Shown: positions 7,348 to 15,309, counted from the first letter of the stretch. The stretch is 64,000 nucleotides of DNA from Cytophagaceae bacterium (GCA_027491195.1 JAIXWQ010000013.1:124001-188000); one strand, 5' to 3'. Notes: a model not told the origin generated them from the sequence alone. Program-made: numbers and translations.

Positions 7348-8850
7348 ATGACTGATTCAGTACGTGTTCGTTTTGCACCCAGTCCTACGGGAGCTCTCCA
7401 TATTGGAGGGGTGAGAACCGCTTTATATAATTACCTTTTCGCTCGAAAAATGGGCGGAAAATTCCTTTTACGCATTGAGGATACGGATCAGGCGCGCTTT
7501 GTGCCAGGTGCGGAACAATACATTTTAGATAGCTTAGCCTGGTTAGGCATTAGTCCAGACGAGGGAGTAGGCGTGGGTGGACCCCATGAACCTTATCGCC
7601 AAAGTGAGCGTAAAGACCTCTACAAGGCCTATGCAGATCAATTATTAGCGGACGGGAAGGCGTATTATGCCTTTGATACCTCGGAGGAATTAGATGCCAT
7701 GCGCGCTAGTTTTGAGAGTCAGGGATCTGCTTTTCAATACAATTCTTTGACGCGTGTTAAATTGAAGAATTCGATCGCTTTAGCTCCTGCTGAGGTGGAG
7801 CAATTAATCGCTTCCGGAACGCCTTACGTGATTCGCTTGAAAGTTCCAGCGAAAGGCGAGGTGCGTTTCCAAGACAGCATTCGTGATTGGGTTCACGTGC
7901 ATACGTCGAGCATCGATGACAAAGTCTTGATGAAGTCAGACGGGATGCCTACCTACCACTTAGCGAATGTCGTGGATGACCACATCATGGAAATCACGCA
8001 CGTGATTCGGGGTGAGGAATGGTTGCCTTCGGCTCCATTACACATTTTATTATACCAAGCTTTTGGTTGGAAAGCGCCTCAGTTTGCGCATTTGCCGCTT
8101 TTATTGAAGCCTGAAGGTAACGGCAAGTTATCTAAAAGAGATGCAGACTTAGGTGGTTTTCCGGTATTCCCGATGGAATGGACGGATCCAGCGACGGGCG
8201 CGGTTTCTAAAGGTTTTAAGCAAGAAGGCTATCTGAAAGAAGCAACCTTGAACTTTTTGGCCTTTTTAGGCTGGAATCCAGGGACCGAGCAAGAAATGTT
8301 TAGCTTAACGGAGCTTGCTGAAGCATTCTCTTTAGAGCGTATTAATAAAGCCGGTGCGAAATTCGACGTGAAAAAAGCACAGTGGTTTAATGAGCAATAT
8401 TTGAAATTACAAGATCCAGCGGCCTTAGCGAAGGAATATTTGCCTTCTTTGCCAGCTGATCAAGGTCTTTCTTTCGTTTCATTATTCTTAGATCGCATCA
8501 CGTTCCCGCAAGAATTAGCGGATAAAGTGGCCGAGTTTAAAGCGCGTCCATCCGTTTATGAGGAGGCAGTATTAGCTTCGAAATGGAATGCCGATGCAGC
8601 GACTGGTTTGCAATTCATTGCACAGGCCTTGCCTAGCGTGGATTCTTGGGAGCCGGAAGGTATCAAACACGCGATTCACGAGGTATTAGAGGCGAATGGA
8701 ATTAAGATGGGTAAGGTGATGCAGATTTTACGCGTGGCTTTGAGTGGAAATGGCGCAGGTCCAGATTTGATGATTTCGATGCAATTATGGGGTAAGCAGG
8801 AGGTGATCGAGCGATTATCAGCCGCCTTAGCCAAATTCCCTACAGTATAA
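7348..8850 (+). CDS. gltX: Glutamate--tRNA ligase
   Basis: A class I glutamyl-tRNA synthetase of 500 residues. HIGH region 'FAPSPTGALHIGG' (about residues 7-19); KMSKS variant 'GKLSKRDADLGG' (about residue 258). The C-terminal anticodon-binding helical domain follows. The frame reaches a TTG at 7330 inside ridA, but the ATG at 7348, four bases after the ridA stop, places the HIGH motif at the normal distance. With gatC downstream the enzyme may be non-discriminating and also charge tRNA-Gln for transamidation. However, no gatA/B is in the window, so this is inference. Confidence 0.97.
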   Translation: MTDSVRVRFAPSPTGALHIGGVRTALYNYLFARKMGGKFLLRIEDTDQARFVPGAEQYILDSLAWLGISPDEGVGVGGPHEPYRQSERKDLYKAYADQLLADGKAYYAFDTSEELDAMRASFESQGSAFQYNSLTRVKLKNSIALAPAEVEQLIASGTPYVIRLKVPAKGEVRFQDSIRDWVHVHTSSIDDKVLMKSDGMPTYHLANVVDDHIMEITHVIRGEEWLPSAPLHILLYQAFGWKAPQFAHLPLLLKPEGNGKLSKRDADLGGFPVFPMEWTDPATGAVSKGFKQEGYLKEATLNFLAFLGWNPGTEQEMFSLTELAEAFSLERINKAGAKFDVKKAQWFNEQYLKLQDPAALAKEYLPSLPADQGLSFVSLFLDRITFPQELADKVAEFKARPSVYEEAVLASKWNADAATGLQFIAQALPSVDSWEPEGIKHAIHEVLEANGIKMGKVMQILRVALSGNGAGPDLMISMQLWGKQEVIERLSAALAKFPTV

Positions 8851-8856
8851 AATACG

Positions 8857-9039
8857 ATGGCGAAGAAAGATAAAAAGAAGGAGTTGCCTACGGTGCATCC
8901 GGATTTAGCGGGATTCGAGATGAATATTGATTCATTTGGAACCATTACGTCTACCCTTGATCGCGATCGATTGAATGCTTTTTTGGACAAACAAATGCCC
9001 GATGATAAAAAATTAAAGCCGAAAGAAAATGAAGGTTAG
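8857..9039 (+). CDS. Small hypothetical protein between gltX and gatC
   Basis: A 60-residue protein with a very Lys-rich start (MAKKDKKKELPTVHPDLAGF), a central 'FEMNIDSFGTITSTLDRDRLNAFLD' segment and a Lys/Glu tail. It has no signal peptide or membrane segment and I know no function for it. It begins 6 bp after gltX and its end overlaps the gatC start by 11 bases, an arrangement that points to a real, translated, coupled gene. The position suggests a connection to tRNA aminoacylation or only a shared transcript; the sequence does not decide. Confidence 0.75.
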   Translation: MAKKDKKKELPTVHPDLAGFEMNIDSFGTITSTLDRDRLNAFLDKQMPDDKKLKPKENEG

Positions 9040-9316
9040 TCAAGAGGATGTGAAGAAAATCGCGCATTTAGCTCGATTAGAAATGCCCGAATCGAAGATC
9101 GGGGAGATGCAAGATTCCATCAACAAGGTATTGGTATGGATGGAAGCGTTGAATTCGGTAGATACGTCGGAAGTGGAACCTTTGGTCCACATGACGTCTG
9201 CTCTAAATAATTTCCGCGAAGATGAGGGTAAGGTTACCTTAGATCGTGCCAAAGCCTTAGCACTAGGTCCCGATACAAACGAGACTTATTTCAAAGTGCC
9301 GCAAGTAATCGAATAA
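9029..9316 (+). CDS. gatC: Asp/Glu-tRNA amidotransferase subunit C
   Basis: A 95-residue GatC. This is the small subunit of the GatCAB amidotransferase that converts Glu-tRNA(Gln) (and Asp-tRNA(Asn)) to the amide form, stabilising GatA and tying it to GatB. Seen: 'VKKIAHLARLEMPESKI' N-terminal helix, the 'DSINKVLVWMEALNSVDTSEVEPLVH' core and 'LNNFREDEGK', all family hallmarks. It starts inside the preceding small ORF. Its TAA stop directly abuts the stop of the convergent aroB gene (TAATTA), leaving no intergenic base. Confidence 0.94.
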   Translation: MKVSQEDVKKIAHLARLEMPESKIGEMQDSINKVLVWMEALNSVDTSEVEPLVHMTSALNNFREDEGKVTLDRAKALALGPDTNETYFKVPQVIE

Positions 9317-10345
9317 TTAGCCGATATAGTATTCAATCGCCTTTTTCATTTCCGATTTGCTGACCGGAATATCATAGCCACAATCACCTATTCCCGTTAG
9401 CAACGAGAATCTAACTTCTCCACCTTTGTTCTTTTTATCCTGAAGGGTCAATGCAATGATGGCCGGAATCTCCGAAGCCTTCAACGTCACCTTTCCATAG
9501 GTCTCGAACAAATAAACTTCGATATCTCCCAGTTCTTCTTCCGTTATCAATCCGCGTTGATAAGCAATATATGCCTCCATGATCATTCCCACAGCGATGG
9601 CTTCGCCATGTAAGATTTTGCGTTTGCCTTGATCTAATAGGAAGGTTTCCACCGCATGTCCCAAAGTATGCCCCCAGTTCAAGATTTTACGCAAACCTTT
9701 TTCGGTCGGATCCTCCGCCACAACGGCTTTCTTAATCTCCACTGAATGTTCAATTAGACCAGCAAAATCTACTTCTGAAAAATCCGTATGGCTGATTTGC
9801 TCCCATTTCTGCGCATCACGAATCAAACAATGTTTGATGATCTCCGCATAACCTGAAAGTTTCTGAGAACTGGGTAAAGTCTGAATAAAGTTCGGGTCGA
9901 TTAAAACTGTTTTAGGTAGATTAAAAACGCCGATGTGGTTTTTTAAGCCTTGGAAATCCACCCCTAACTTACCCCCTACACTCGCATCGACTTGGGCCAA
10001 AAGCGTCGTAGGTATCTGGATAAAATCGATTCCGCGTTTATACGTAGAGGCACAAAAACCGCCTAAATCACCGATCACCCCACCGCCTAAATTGATCAAT
10101 AATCCATGTCGATCCATGTTCGCTTTTGTCATCGCCTCCCAAACCTTTTCACAGGTTCCCAAGTGCTTATTATTTTCCCCAGATTTGATTTGAATCTTGA
10201 TGAAACCCTTAGGCAAATGGGCTTGAATGAGAGGTAGGCAATGTTTTGAAGTCTGCTCGTCTACTAAAACCGCTACTTGCAAATAAGAGTTTTGGCCTAA
10301 AAATGAAGGCAAAGATTTTGAAATAGACGCGATTTCGACAGACAT
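9317..10345 (-). CDS. aroB: 3-dehydroquinate synthase
   Basis: The 342-residue NAD- and Zn-dependent cyclisation enzyme of the shikimate pathway, converting DAHP to 3-dehydroquinate. Seen: 'GGGVIGDLGGFCASTYKRGI' region, 'PTTLLAQVDASVGGKLGVDF' (about 130), 'YAEIIKHCLI' and the metal-ligand 'LNWGHTLGHAVE' (about 222) with a further His in 'LHGEAIAVGM'. Full family length. DAHP synthase lies about 4 kb upstream on the other strand and shikimate kinase is at 54.7 kb, so the pathway genes are scattered. Divergent from the PDH E1-beta gene. Confidence 0.96.
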   Translation of the reverse strand: MSVEIASISKSLPSFLGQNSYLQVAVLVDEQTSKHCLPLIQAHLPKGFIKIQIKSGENNKHLGTCEKVWEAMTKANMDRHGLLINLGGGVIGDLGGFCASTYKRGIDFIQIPTTLLAQVDASVGGKLGVDFQGLKNHIGVFNLPKTVLIDPNFIQTLPSSQKLSGYAEIIKHCLIRDAQKWEQISHTDFSEVDFAGLIEHSVEIKKAVVAEDPTEKGLRKILNWGHTLGHAVETFLLDQGKRKILHGEAIAVGMIMEAYIAYQRGLITEEELGDIEVYLFETYGKVTLKASEIPAIIALTLQDKKNKGGEVRFSLLTGIGDCGYDIPVSKSEMKKAIEYYIG

Positions 10346-10370
10346 AGGATTTTTTCTTCAATGGATTCCT

Positions 10371-10378
10371 CAAAATTA
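10371..10378 (-). promoter_or_regulatory. TAnnTTTG element for aroB
   Basis: TAATTTTG on the minus strand, 25 nt before the aroB ATG. No matching TTG is seen at -33. It forms a divergent pair with the element at 10412. Confidence 0.45.
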
Positions 10379-10411
10379 CCATGATTTTATGAAAATGGAC
10401 TATTTTTTGCC

Positions 10412-10419
10412 TAATTTTG
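10412..10419 (+). promoter_or_regulatory. TAnnTTTG element for PDH E1-beta
   Basis: TAATTTTG on the plus strand, 37 nt before the chosen ATG at 10457. The TTG at 10427, which extends the frame by ten codons, lies only 7 nt downstream of this element. Confidence 0.5.
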
Positions 10420-10456
10420 TACCCGCTTGTTAATCCCACAAGATTTACATTTTTTT

Positions 10457-11440
10457 ATGAGAGAAATTCAGTTTAGAGAAGCCTTACGTGAGGCAATGTC
10501 AGAGGAAATGCGCCGTGATACATCCGTTTTTTTAATGGGTGAGGAAGTGGCGGAGTACAATGGTGCTTACAAAGTTTCACAAGGAATGTTAGACGAATTC
10601 GGTCCAGATCGCGTGATCGATACACCCATCGCTGAATTAGGTTTTGGTGGTATTGCCGTAGGAGCAGCCGCAAACGGTCTTCGTCCGATCGTTGAATTCA
10701 TGACATTTAACTTCTCTTTAGTTGCGATTGACCAAATCATCAACTCTGCAGCTAAATTGATGTCTATGTCTGGTGGGCAATATTCTTGCCCTATCGTTTT
10801 CCGTGGACCTACTGGAAACGCAGGCCAATTATCATCTCAGCACTCGTCTAACTTTGAAAACTGGTTTGCAAACACACCAGGTTTGAAAGTAGTCGTTCCT
10901 TCCAACCCTGCTGATGCAAAAGGTTTGATGAAATCTGCGATTCGTGATAACGATCCAGTGATCTTCATGGAATCTGAGTTAATGTACGGGGACAAGGGTT
11001 TAGTGCCAGAAGGCGAATACTTAATTCCAATTGGTAAAGCAAACGTGGTTAAAGCAGGTACGGCCGTGACGATTGTTACTTTTGGTAAAATGCTTTCTCG
11101 CGTGGTTATGCCAGCAGTAGAGGAATTAGAGAAGCAAGGAATCTCTTGCGAAGTGATCGATTTACGTTCAGTTCGTCCCATCGATTATCCAGCTTTAGTG
11201 GAGTCAGTGAAGAAAACGAATCGTTGTGTTGTAGTAGAAGAGGCGAATCCTTTATCTGCTATCTCATCTGAAATCACTTATCACTTACAACGTTGGGCAT
11301 TTGATTACTTAGATGCACCAGTTGTTCGTGTTAACTCACGCGATTTACCACTTCCTTACGCACCTACTTTGATCGAAGAAATCCTTCCATCTATCGAGCG
11401 TACGATCCAAGCGGTTAAGACAGTAACTTATAAGAAGTAA
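10457..11440 (+). CDS. pdhB: Pyruvate dehydrogenase E1 component, beta subunit
   Basis: A 327-residue beta subunit of the thiamine-diphosphate E1 heterotetramer of the pyruvate (or branched-chain) 2-oxo acid dehydrogenase complex. Seen: 'MREIQFREALREAMSEEM', 'GEEVAEYNGAYKVSQGM', 'AELGFGGIAVGAAANG', 'QHSSNFENWFANTPGL' and the C-terminal transketolase domain ('VTIVTFGKMLSRV', 'LRSVRPID'). The longer open frame begins at a TTG just after a promoter element, so ATG 10457 is used. The alpha subunit is not adjacent, as often seen in Bacteroidota. Pyruvate specificity is inferred from close resemblance of these motifs to PdhB. Confidence 0.92.
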   Translation: MREIQFREALREAMSEEMRRDTSVFLMGEEVAEYNGAYKVSQGMLDEFGPDRVIDTPIAELGFGGIAVGAAANGLRPIVEFMTFNFSLVAIDQIINSAAKLMSMSGGQYSCPIVFRGPTGNAGQLSSQHSSNFENWFANTPGLKVVVPSNPADAKGLMKSAIRDNDPVIFMESELMYGDKGLVPEGEYLIPIGKANVVKAGTAVTIVTFGKMLSRVVMPAVEELEKQGISCEVIDLRSVRPIDYPALVESVKKTNRCVVVEEANPLSAISSEITYHLQRWAFDYLDAPVVRVNSRDLPLPYAPTLIEEILPSIERTIQAVKTVTYKK

Positions 11441-11456
11441 TTTTCTTTAGTGCATA

Positions 11457-11494
11457 AAAAAAGCCAGCGTTTCGAAAGAAGCGCTGGCTTTTTT
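11457..11494 (+). terminator. Intrinsic terminator of pdhB
   Basis: A 17-bp stem (11457-11473 with 11478-11494, one G-T pair), GAAA tetraloop, core GCCAGCG/CGCTGGC, ending in six T. Its last T is the first base of the TAGTCnn heptad array that follows. Upstream A run on the other strand could allow two-way use. Confidence 0.93.
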
Positions 11495-11535
11495 AGTCGC
11501 TAGTCAATAGTCACTAGTCTCTGGTAGCTAGGCAC
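11494..11535. repeat. TAGTCnn heptanucleotide array
   Basis: Six 7-nt units. The first four are TAGTC plus two variable bases (11494, 11501, 11508, 11515) and the last two (TGGTAGC, TAGGCAC) are degenerate. Because 7 is 1 modulo 3, the TAG triplets fall in all three plus-strand frames just after pdhB. The reverse complement is the GACTAnn array seen at 6016-6041. Confidence 0.85.
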
Positions 11536-11544
11536 GACTTTTTT

Positions 11545-11679
11545 AAAGCATAAAGCACAAAGAATAAAGTATAAAGAGGGCATCCGCTTTGCGGATTAAT
11601 TTGTGAAACACCTTTCACAAACGTATCGCCACCGGCGATTCCAACTCTATGCTTTATTCTTTGTGCTTTATTCTTTAAT
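11545..11679. repeat. Heptad-armed palindromic element, copy B
   Basis: The left arm has AAAG at 11545, 11552, 11559, 11566 and 11573; the right arm has CTTT at 11652, 11659, 11666 and 11673. Arms pair over the 18-mer AAAGCACAAAGAATAAAG. The core holds three perfect hairpins: ATCCGC-TTT-GCGGAT (11582-11596), TTTGTGAAA-CACC-TTTCACAAA (11600-11621) and ATCGCC-ACC-GGCGAT (11625-11639). This is the most complete copy. It sits, with copy C, in the 480-bp convergent gap between pdhB and degP, the only gap above 300 bp in the window. Confidence 0.9.
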
Positions 11680-11728
11680 CTCTACTCTCTACTCTCTACT
11701 CTCTACTCTCTACTCTATACTCTTTCGA
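11680..11728. repeat. CTCTACT heptanucleotide array
   Basis: Five perfect CTCTACT units (11680-11714), then CTATACT and CTTTCGA. The units continue the exact 7-nt register of the CTTTnnn units in the right arm of copy B (11652 onward), so the palindrome arm and the tandem array form one continuous 11-unit heptad tract. Confidence 0.9.
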
Positions 11729-11735
11729 GTTACCT

Positions 11736-11845
11736 AATAAAGTATAAAGTAGGCATCCGCTTCGCGGATCAATTCGTGAAAAACCCTTCACAAACGTATC
11801 GCCACCGACGATTCCACCTCTATGCTTTATTCTTTGTGCTTTACT
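11736..11845. repeat. Heptad-armed palindromic element, copy C
   Basis: A short left arm (AAAG at 11739 and 11746), core hairpin ATCCGC-TTC-GCGGAT (11755-11769), the GTGAA...TTCAC stem, the ATCG...CGAT stem, and a right arm with CTTT at 11825, 11832 and 11839. The core is about 90% identical to copy B by eye, so B and C look like a recent local duplication with a truncated left arm in C. Confidence 0.88.
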
Positions 11846-11929
11846 CTCTACTCTATAATCTCTACTCTATAATCTCTACTCTTTTTTACTGACCACTGAC
11901 AACTGTCCACTGATTACTGACTAAAGTAC
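11846..11929. repeat. Mixed heptanucleotide array running into degP
   Basis: Twelve consecutive 7-nt units in the same register as the right arm of copy C: CTCTACT alternating with CTATAAT (11846-11880), CTTTTTT (11881), then five ACTGnnn units (11888, 11895, 11902, 11909, 11916) and AAAGTAC. The unit at 11916 contains the first bases of the degP stop codon (read on the minus strand), so the array penetrates the 3' end of that gene. Confidence 0.85.
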
Positions 11930-13405
11930 ATAAATAAACCTCGATCCATCCACATCCACACCCTCTAGCTTAATACGTCCTTTTCTAGATTCTAAAGCCT
12001 CAACCGCCTCCTTAGGAGAGTTGATTACCTTGTCATTGATCTTTGTGATGACAGATCCTTTCGCTAAACCGTACATTTCTAAACGACCATCTGGTAAAAC
12101 TTCAGCGATTTTTACGCCTGAACTTACCCCAAATTTCTTCATCTCTGCTGGAGTTAAGCTCGCAAACTTCGCTCCTAAGAATTCTGATTTCGCTGATTCT
12201 GGCGAGTTGTCGCCTTTCACGATTTCGGTATTACCGTCTTTGTTTTTCAAGGTAACTTTGAATTCTTTCGTTGCTCCATCGCGGTTAACCGTTACCTGAA
12301 TTGCCTCACCTGGACGCTTGCGGCTAACGATTTCCATTAATTTAGCGGATGATTTTGTTTCCACTCCGTCGATCTTCACGATGACGTCGTTGATCTTGAT
12401 GCCTGCATCTTTAGCGGCAGAATTCTCAGCGAAACCGCCCACGTATACACCTGCGCTAGTTTTAAGGTCTTTTTCGTCCGCTAGTTTAGCGTTTACTTCG
12501 GAGATTTGAACGCCTAAGAAACCACGTTGTACGTTACCGTATTTGATTAAGTCACCTGACACTTTCTTTACGATGCTCACTGGAACGGCGAAAGAATAGC
12601 CGGCAAATTGGCCTGTACGAGAATAAATGGCGGTGTTGATACCGATTAATTCGCCTTTTAAGTTGACCAAAGCTCCTCCTGAGTTGCCTGGATTAACCGC
12701 AGCATCCGTTTGGATGAAAGATTCTAATGGATTCACATCTGGCGAATCGCGGTCGATGATGTTCTGACGACCTTTGGCAGAAACGATACCAGCCGTCACC
12801 GTAGACTCTAAATTAAATGGATTACCCACGGCTAATACCCATTCGCCCACGCGAAGTGCGTCTGAATCGCCAAAAGTTAAGAAAGGTAAATTCGTTTCCT
12901 TGATTTGGATAACGGCTAAATCAGAAGAGGGATCCGTAGAAATAACTTTCGCCTTGTATTCGCGTTTGTCATTTAAAATGACGGTCACTTCAGCCGCTTC
13001 CGCCACCACGTGGTTATTTGTAACAATATATCCGTCAGCGGAGATGATAACCCCGGAGCCAGACGCTTCTTGTGGTTGTTGCTGTTGTCTACGACCGCCA
13101 CCACCGAATGGGTCGCCAAAACCAAAGAAATCATCGAATGGGCTCGAGAATTGTTGTTGTCTTTGACGAGTTTCCATCTTCGTTTTAATATGAACGACGG
13201 CTGGAGTTGTTTTCTCTGCGGCATAGGTGAACTCACCAGGATTGCCGGGTACGTTTTGATTTGAAACAGAAGTGGTGAAGGCAGAGGGTGCATCCGAAAT
13301 TCCGGAGTTGCTACCTAAATTAAATAGAGAATAGGCACCTAAAGTGACTCCACTGGACATTAATGCAATGATCGCATACGACTTAAGCTGATTATTCATT
13401 TCCAT
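11921..13405 (-). CDS. DegP/HtrA family periplasmic serine protease
   Basis: A 494-residue trypsin-like protease/chaperone with an N-terminal hydrophobic anchor or signal (about 10-30), a protease domain and two PDZ domains (about 290-385 and 410-494). The catalytic triad is visible: His132 in 'TNNHVV', Asp162 in 'SSDLAV', Ser242 in 'NPGNSGGA'. A Phe/Gly/Gln-rich loop (about 82-112, including 'GGGGRRQQQQ') precedes the His, corresponding to the LA loop. It degrades or refolds misfolded envelope proteins. The stop codon lies within a heptanucleotide array. The start could be either of two nearby ATG codons (residue 1 or 3). Confidence 0.94.
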   Translation of the reverse strand: MEMNNQLKSYAIIALMSSGVTLGAYSLFNLGSNSGISDAPSAFTTSVSNQNVPGNPGEFTYAAEKTTPAVVHIKTKMETRQRQQQFSSPFDDFFGFGDPFGGGGRRQQQQPQEASGSGVIISADGYIVTNNHVVAEAAEVTVILNDKREYKAKVISTDPSSDLAVIQIKETNLPFLTFGDSDALRVGEWVLAVGNPFNLESTVTAGIVSAKGRQNIIDRDSPDVNPLESFIQTDAAVNPGNSGGALVNLKGELIGINTAIYSRTGQFAGYSFAVPVSIVKKVSGDLIKYGNVQRGFLGVQISEVNAKLADEKDLKTSAGVYVGGFAENSAAKDAGIKINDVIVKIDGVETKSSAKLMEIVSRKRPGEAIQVTVNRDGATKEFKVTLKNKDGNTEIVKGDNSPESAKSEFLGAKFASLTPAEMKKFGVSSGVKIAEVLPDGRLEMYGLAKGSVITKINDKVINSPKEAVEALESRKGRIKLEGVDVDGSRFIYVL

Positions 13406-13510
13406 TTGACTTTATTTGATTTAAAAAATGTACCACGAAATTAAACGAAAATTAGGCTCGCACAACCTCATTAACAAGTTTTAAGAGTTTTAAATCCCGA
13501 AGGAAATGGC

Positions 13511-13518
13511 TAATTTTG
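13511..13518 (+). promoter_or_regulatory. TAnnTTTG element for lysS
   Basis: TAATTTTG 26 nt upstream of the lysS ATG, the usual leader length for this window. A -33 TTG is not evident. Confidence 0.5.
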
Positions 13519-13544
13519 TGGTTCATTCGTAAAAACACGTTCAA

Positions 13545-15260
13545 ATGATTTTAAGTGAGCAAGAATTATTGAGGAGACAAAAGCGCCAAGAATTATTGGC
13601 GATGGGAATTGATCCTTATCCTGCACAGGAATACCCGGTGAATGTTTATTCTGACCAGATTTTGGCAGAATATAAACCGGAATCAGGAAATTTCCAGGAC
13701 GTCGTGTTAGCCGGACGTTTGATGGGTTTCCGTATCATGGGAAATGCCTCGTTTGCGGAGCTTCAGGACGCGAATGGCCGTATTCAATTGTATTTCCGCC
13801 GCGACGATCTATGTCCTGGCGAGGATAAAACCTTGTACAATACGGTATTTAAAAAGTTATTAGACATCGGTGATATCATCGGTGTGAAAGGATATGTGTT
13901 CACGACGCAGATGGGAGAAATCTCCGTTCACGTGCGTGAATTTACGATTTTGTCCAAAGCCTTAAAGCCTCTTCCTGTCGTTAAAGAAGCAGATGGCCAA
14001 ACCTACGACGCCTTTTCTGACCCAGAAATGCGTTACAGACAGCGTTACGTAGATTTAATTGTGAACCCATCGGTGAAAGATATCTTCATCAAGCGTGCTA
14101 AGATCATCTCTACGATGCGTGCGATGTTTGACGAGAGAGGTTGGTTGGAAGTGGAAACGCCGGTATTGCAAGCCGTTCACGGTGGAGCTTCCGCTCGTCC
14201 ATTCAAGACTCACCACAATACCTTAGATATGCCGCTTTACTTGCGTATTGCGAATGAATTGTATCTAAAGCGTTTGATCGTTGGAGGTTTTGATGGTGTT
14301 TACGAGTTTGGCAAGATGTTCCGAAATGAAGGAATGGACCGTACCCACAATCCTGAGTTTACCTCATTAGAGTTCTACGTAGCTTATAAGGATTACAACT
14401 GGATGATGAACCTAACGGAGTTAATCTTCGAAACGGTGGCGTCACGATTGCATGGAAAAACTAAAATCGCCGTAGGAGAGAGTGAAATCGAATTCGCGGG
14501 TCCTTACCCTCGATTAACTATTTCAGGAGCTATTTTACAGTATTCAGGAGTTGATGTGGATGCACTTTCAGAAGACGAATTACGCGCGAAATGTGTTGAG
14601 TTCGGAATGGAAGTGGACAAAGGAATGGGCAAAGGAAAGCTAATCGACGAATTATTTGGCGAGAAAGTAGAAGCAAATTTGATTCAGCCTACGTTCATTA
14701 CTGATTATCCTGTTGAGATGTCTCCATTAACGAAGAAGCACCGTTCAAAAGAAGGTCTTGTAGAGCGTTTCGAATTATTCGTGAATGGAAAAGAAATCGC
14801 GAACGCTTATTCAGAATTAAATGATCCAATCGATCAAAAAGAACGTTTTGAAGATCAATTAGCTCTAGCAGCACGTGGTGACGATGAAGCGATGGCGATG
14901 GATCACGATTTTATCCGTTCATTAGAGTATGCGATGCCACCAACCTCAGGTATAGGAATCGGTATCGACCGTTTGACGATGTTAATGACGAATCAATCGT
15001 CTATTCAAGAGGTATTATTCTTCCCTCAGATGCGTCCAGAGGTGGTGAAGGAAGTGGATTCAGAATCTGCTTTTGCCGAAAGAGGTATTTCTGAAGTATG
15101 GATCCCCGCTTTACAAAAGATGGGTATCTTAACATTGGAAGCATTAGATGCAGCAAACCCGAATAAAGTATTCAATGACTTAGGGGGTATGCGCAAGAAA
15201 TTAAAGATTGATGCGGCAATGCCGACTAAGGACGAAGTGACAGCCTGGATTCAGGGCTAG
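13545..15260 (+). CDS. lysS: Lysine--tRNA ligase (class II) with C-terminal extension
   Basis: A 571-residue class II LysRS. Seen: N-terminal OB-fold anticodon domain ('VVLAGRLMGFRIMGNASFAEL'), motif 2 region 'YEFGKMFRNEGMDRTHNPEFT', and motif 3 'GIGIGIDRLTMLMT' (about residue 465). Typical bacterial enzymes end shortly after motif 3, near 500 residues. Here about 70 more residues follow ('ESAFAERGISEVWIPALQKM ... TAWIQG'), resembling a small helical DNA/RNA-binding unit with 'GILTLEALDAANPNKVFNDLGG'. I recall such a tail in Bacteroidota LysRS; its role is unknown. Confidence 0.96.
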   Translation: MILSEQELLRRQKRQELLAMGIDPYPAQEYPVNVYSDQILAEYKPESGNFQDVVLAGRLMGFRIMGNASFAELQDANGRIQLYFRRDDLCPGEDKTLYNTVFKKLLDIGDIIGVKGYVFTTQMGEISVHVREFTILSKALKPLPVVKEADGQTYDAFSDPEMRYRQRYVDLIVNPSVKDIFIKRAKIISTMRAMFDERGWLEVETPVLQAVHGGASARPFKTHHNTLDMPLYLRIANELYLKRLIVGGFDGVYEFGKMFRNEGMDRTHNPEFTSLEFYVAYKDYNWMMNLTELIFETVASRLHGKTKIAVGESEIEFAGPYPRLTISGAILQYSGVDVDALSEDELRAKCVEFGMEVDKGMGKGKLIDELFGEKVEANLIQPTFITDYPVEMSPLTKKHRSKEGLVERFELFVNGKEIANAYSELNDPIDQKERFEDQLALAARGDDEAMAMDHDFIRSLEYAMPPTSGIGIGIDRLTMLMTNQSSIQEVLFFPQMRPEVVKEVDSESAFAERGISEVWIPALQKMGILTLEALDAANPNKVFNDLGGMRKKLKIDAAMPTKDEVTAWIQG

Positions 15261-15279
15261 TCCTTTTTTAACCTGCATA

Positions 15280-15309
15280 AAAAAAGCCTTCTTTTCAGAA
15301 GGCTTTTTT
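15280..15309 (+). terminator. Intrinsic terminator of lysS
   Basis: Stem AAAAAAGCCTTCT/AGAAGGCTTTTTT with TTTC loop, 13 bp, ending in a six-T run. The A run upstream would serve as the T run for the opposite strand, so it may also stop transcription from the cold-shock gene. Confidence 0.92.

Noticed and set aside
11680-11728. Tandem CTCTACT repeats as a CRISPR-like array
   Set aside because: Units are 7 nt and directly adjacent without spacers, and there are no cas genes in the window.
12774-13166. 130-aa plus-strand open frame inside degP
   Set aside because: Antisense shadow; the minus strand encodes an intact DegP with catalytic triad, and the antisense translation is low-complexity Pro/Cys without domain.
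12985-13293. 102-aa minus-strand open frame within degP
   Set aside because: Out-of-frame reading of the Gln-rich LA-loop region of the same gene; no separate start signal.
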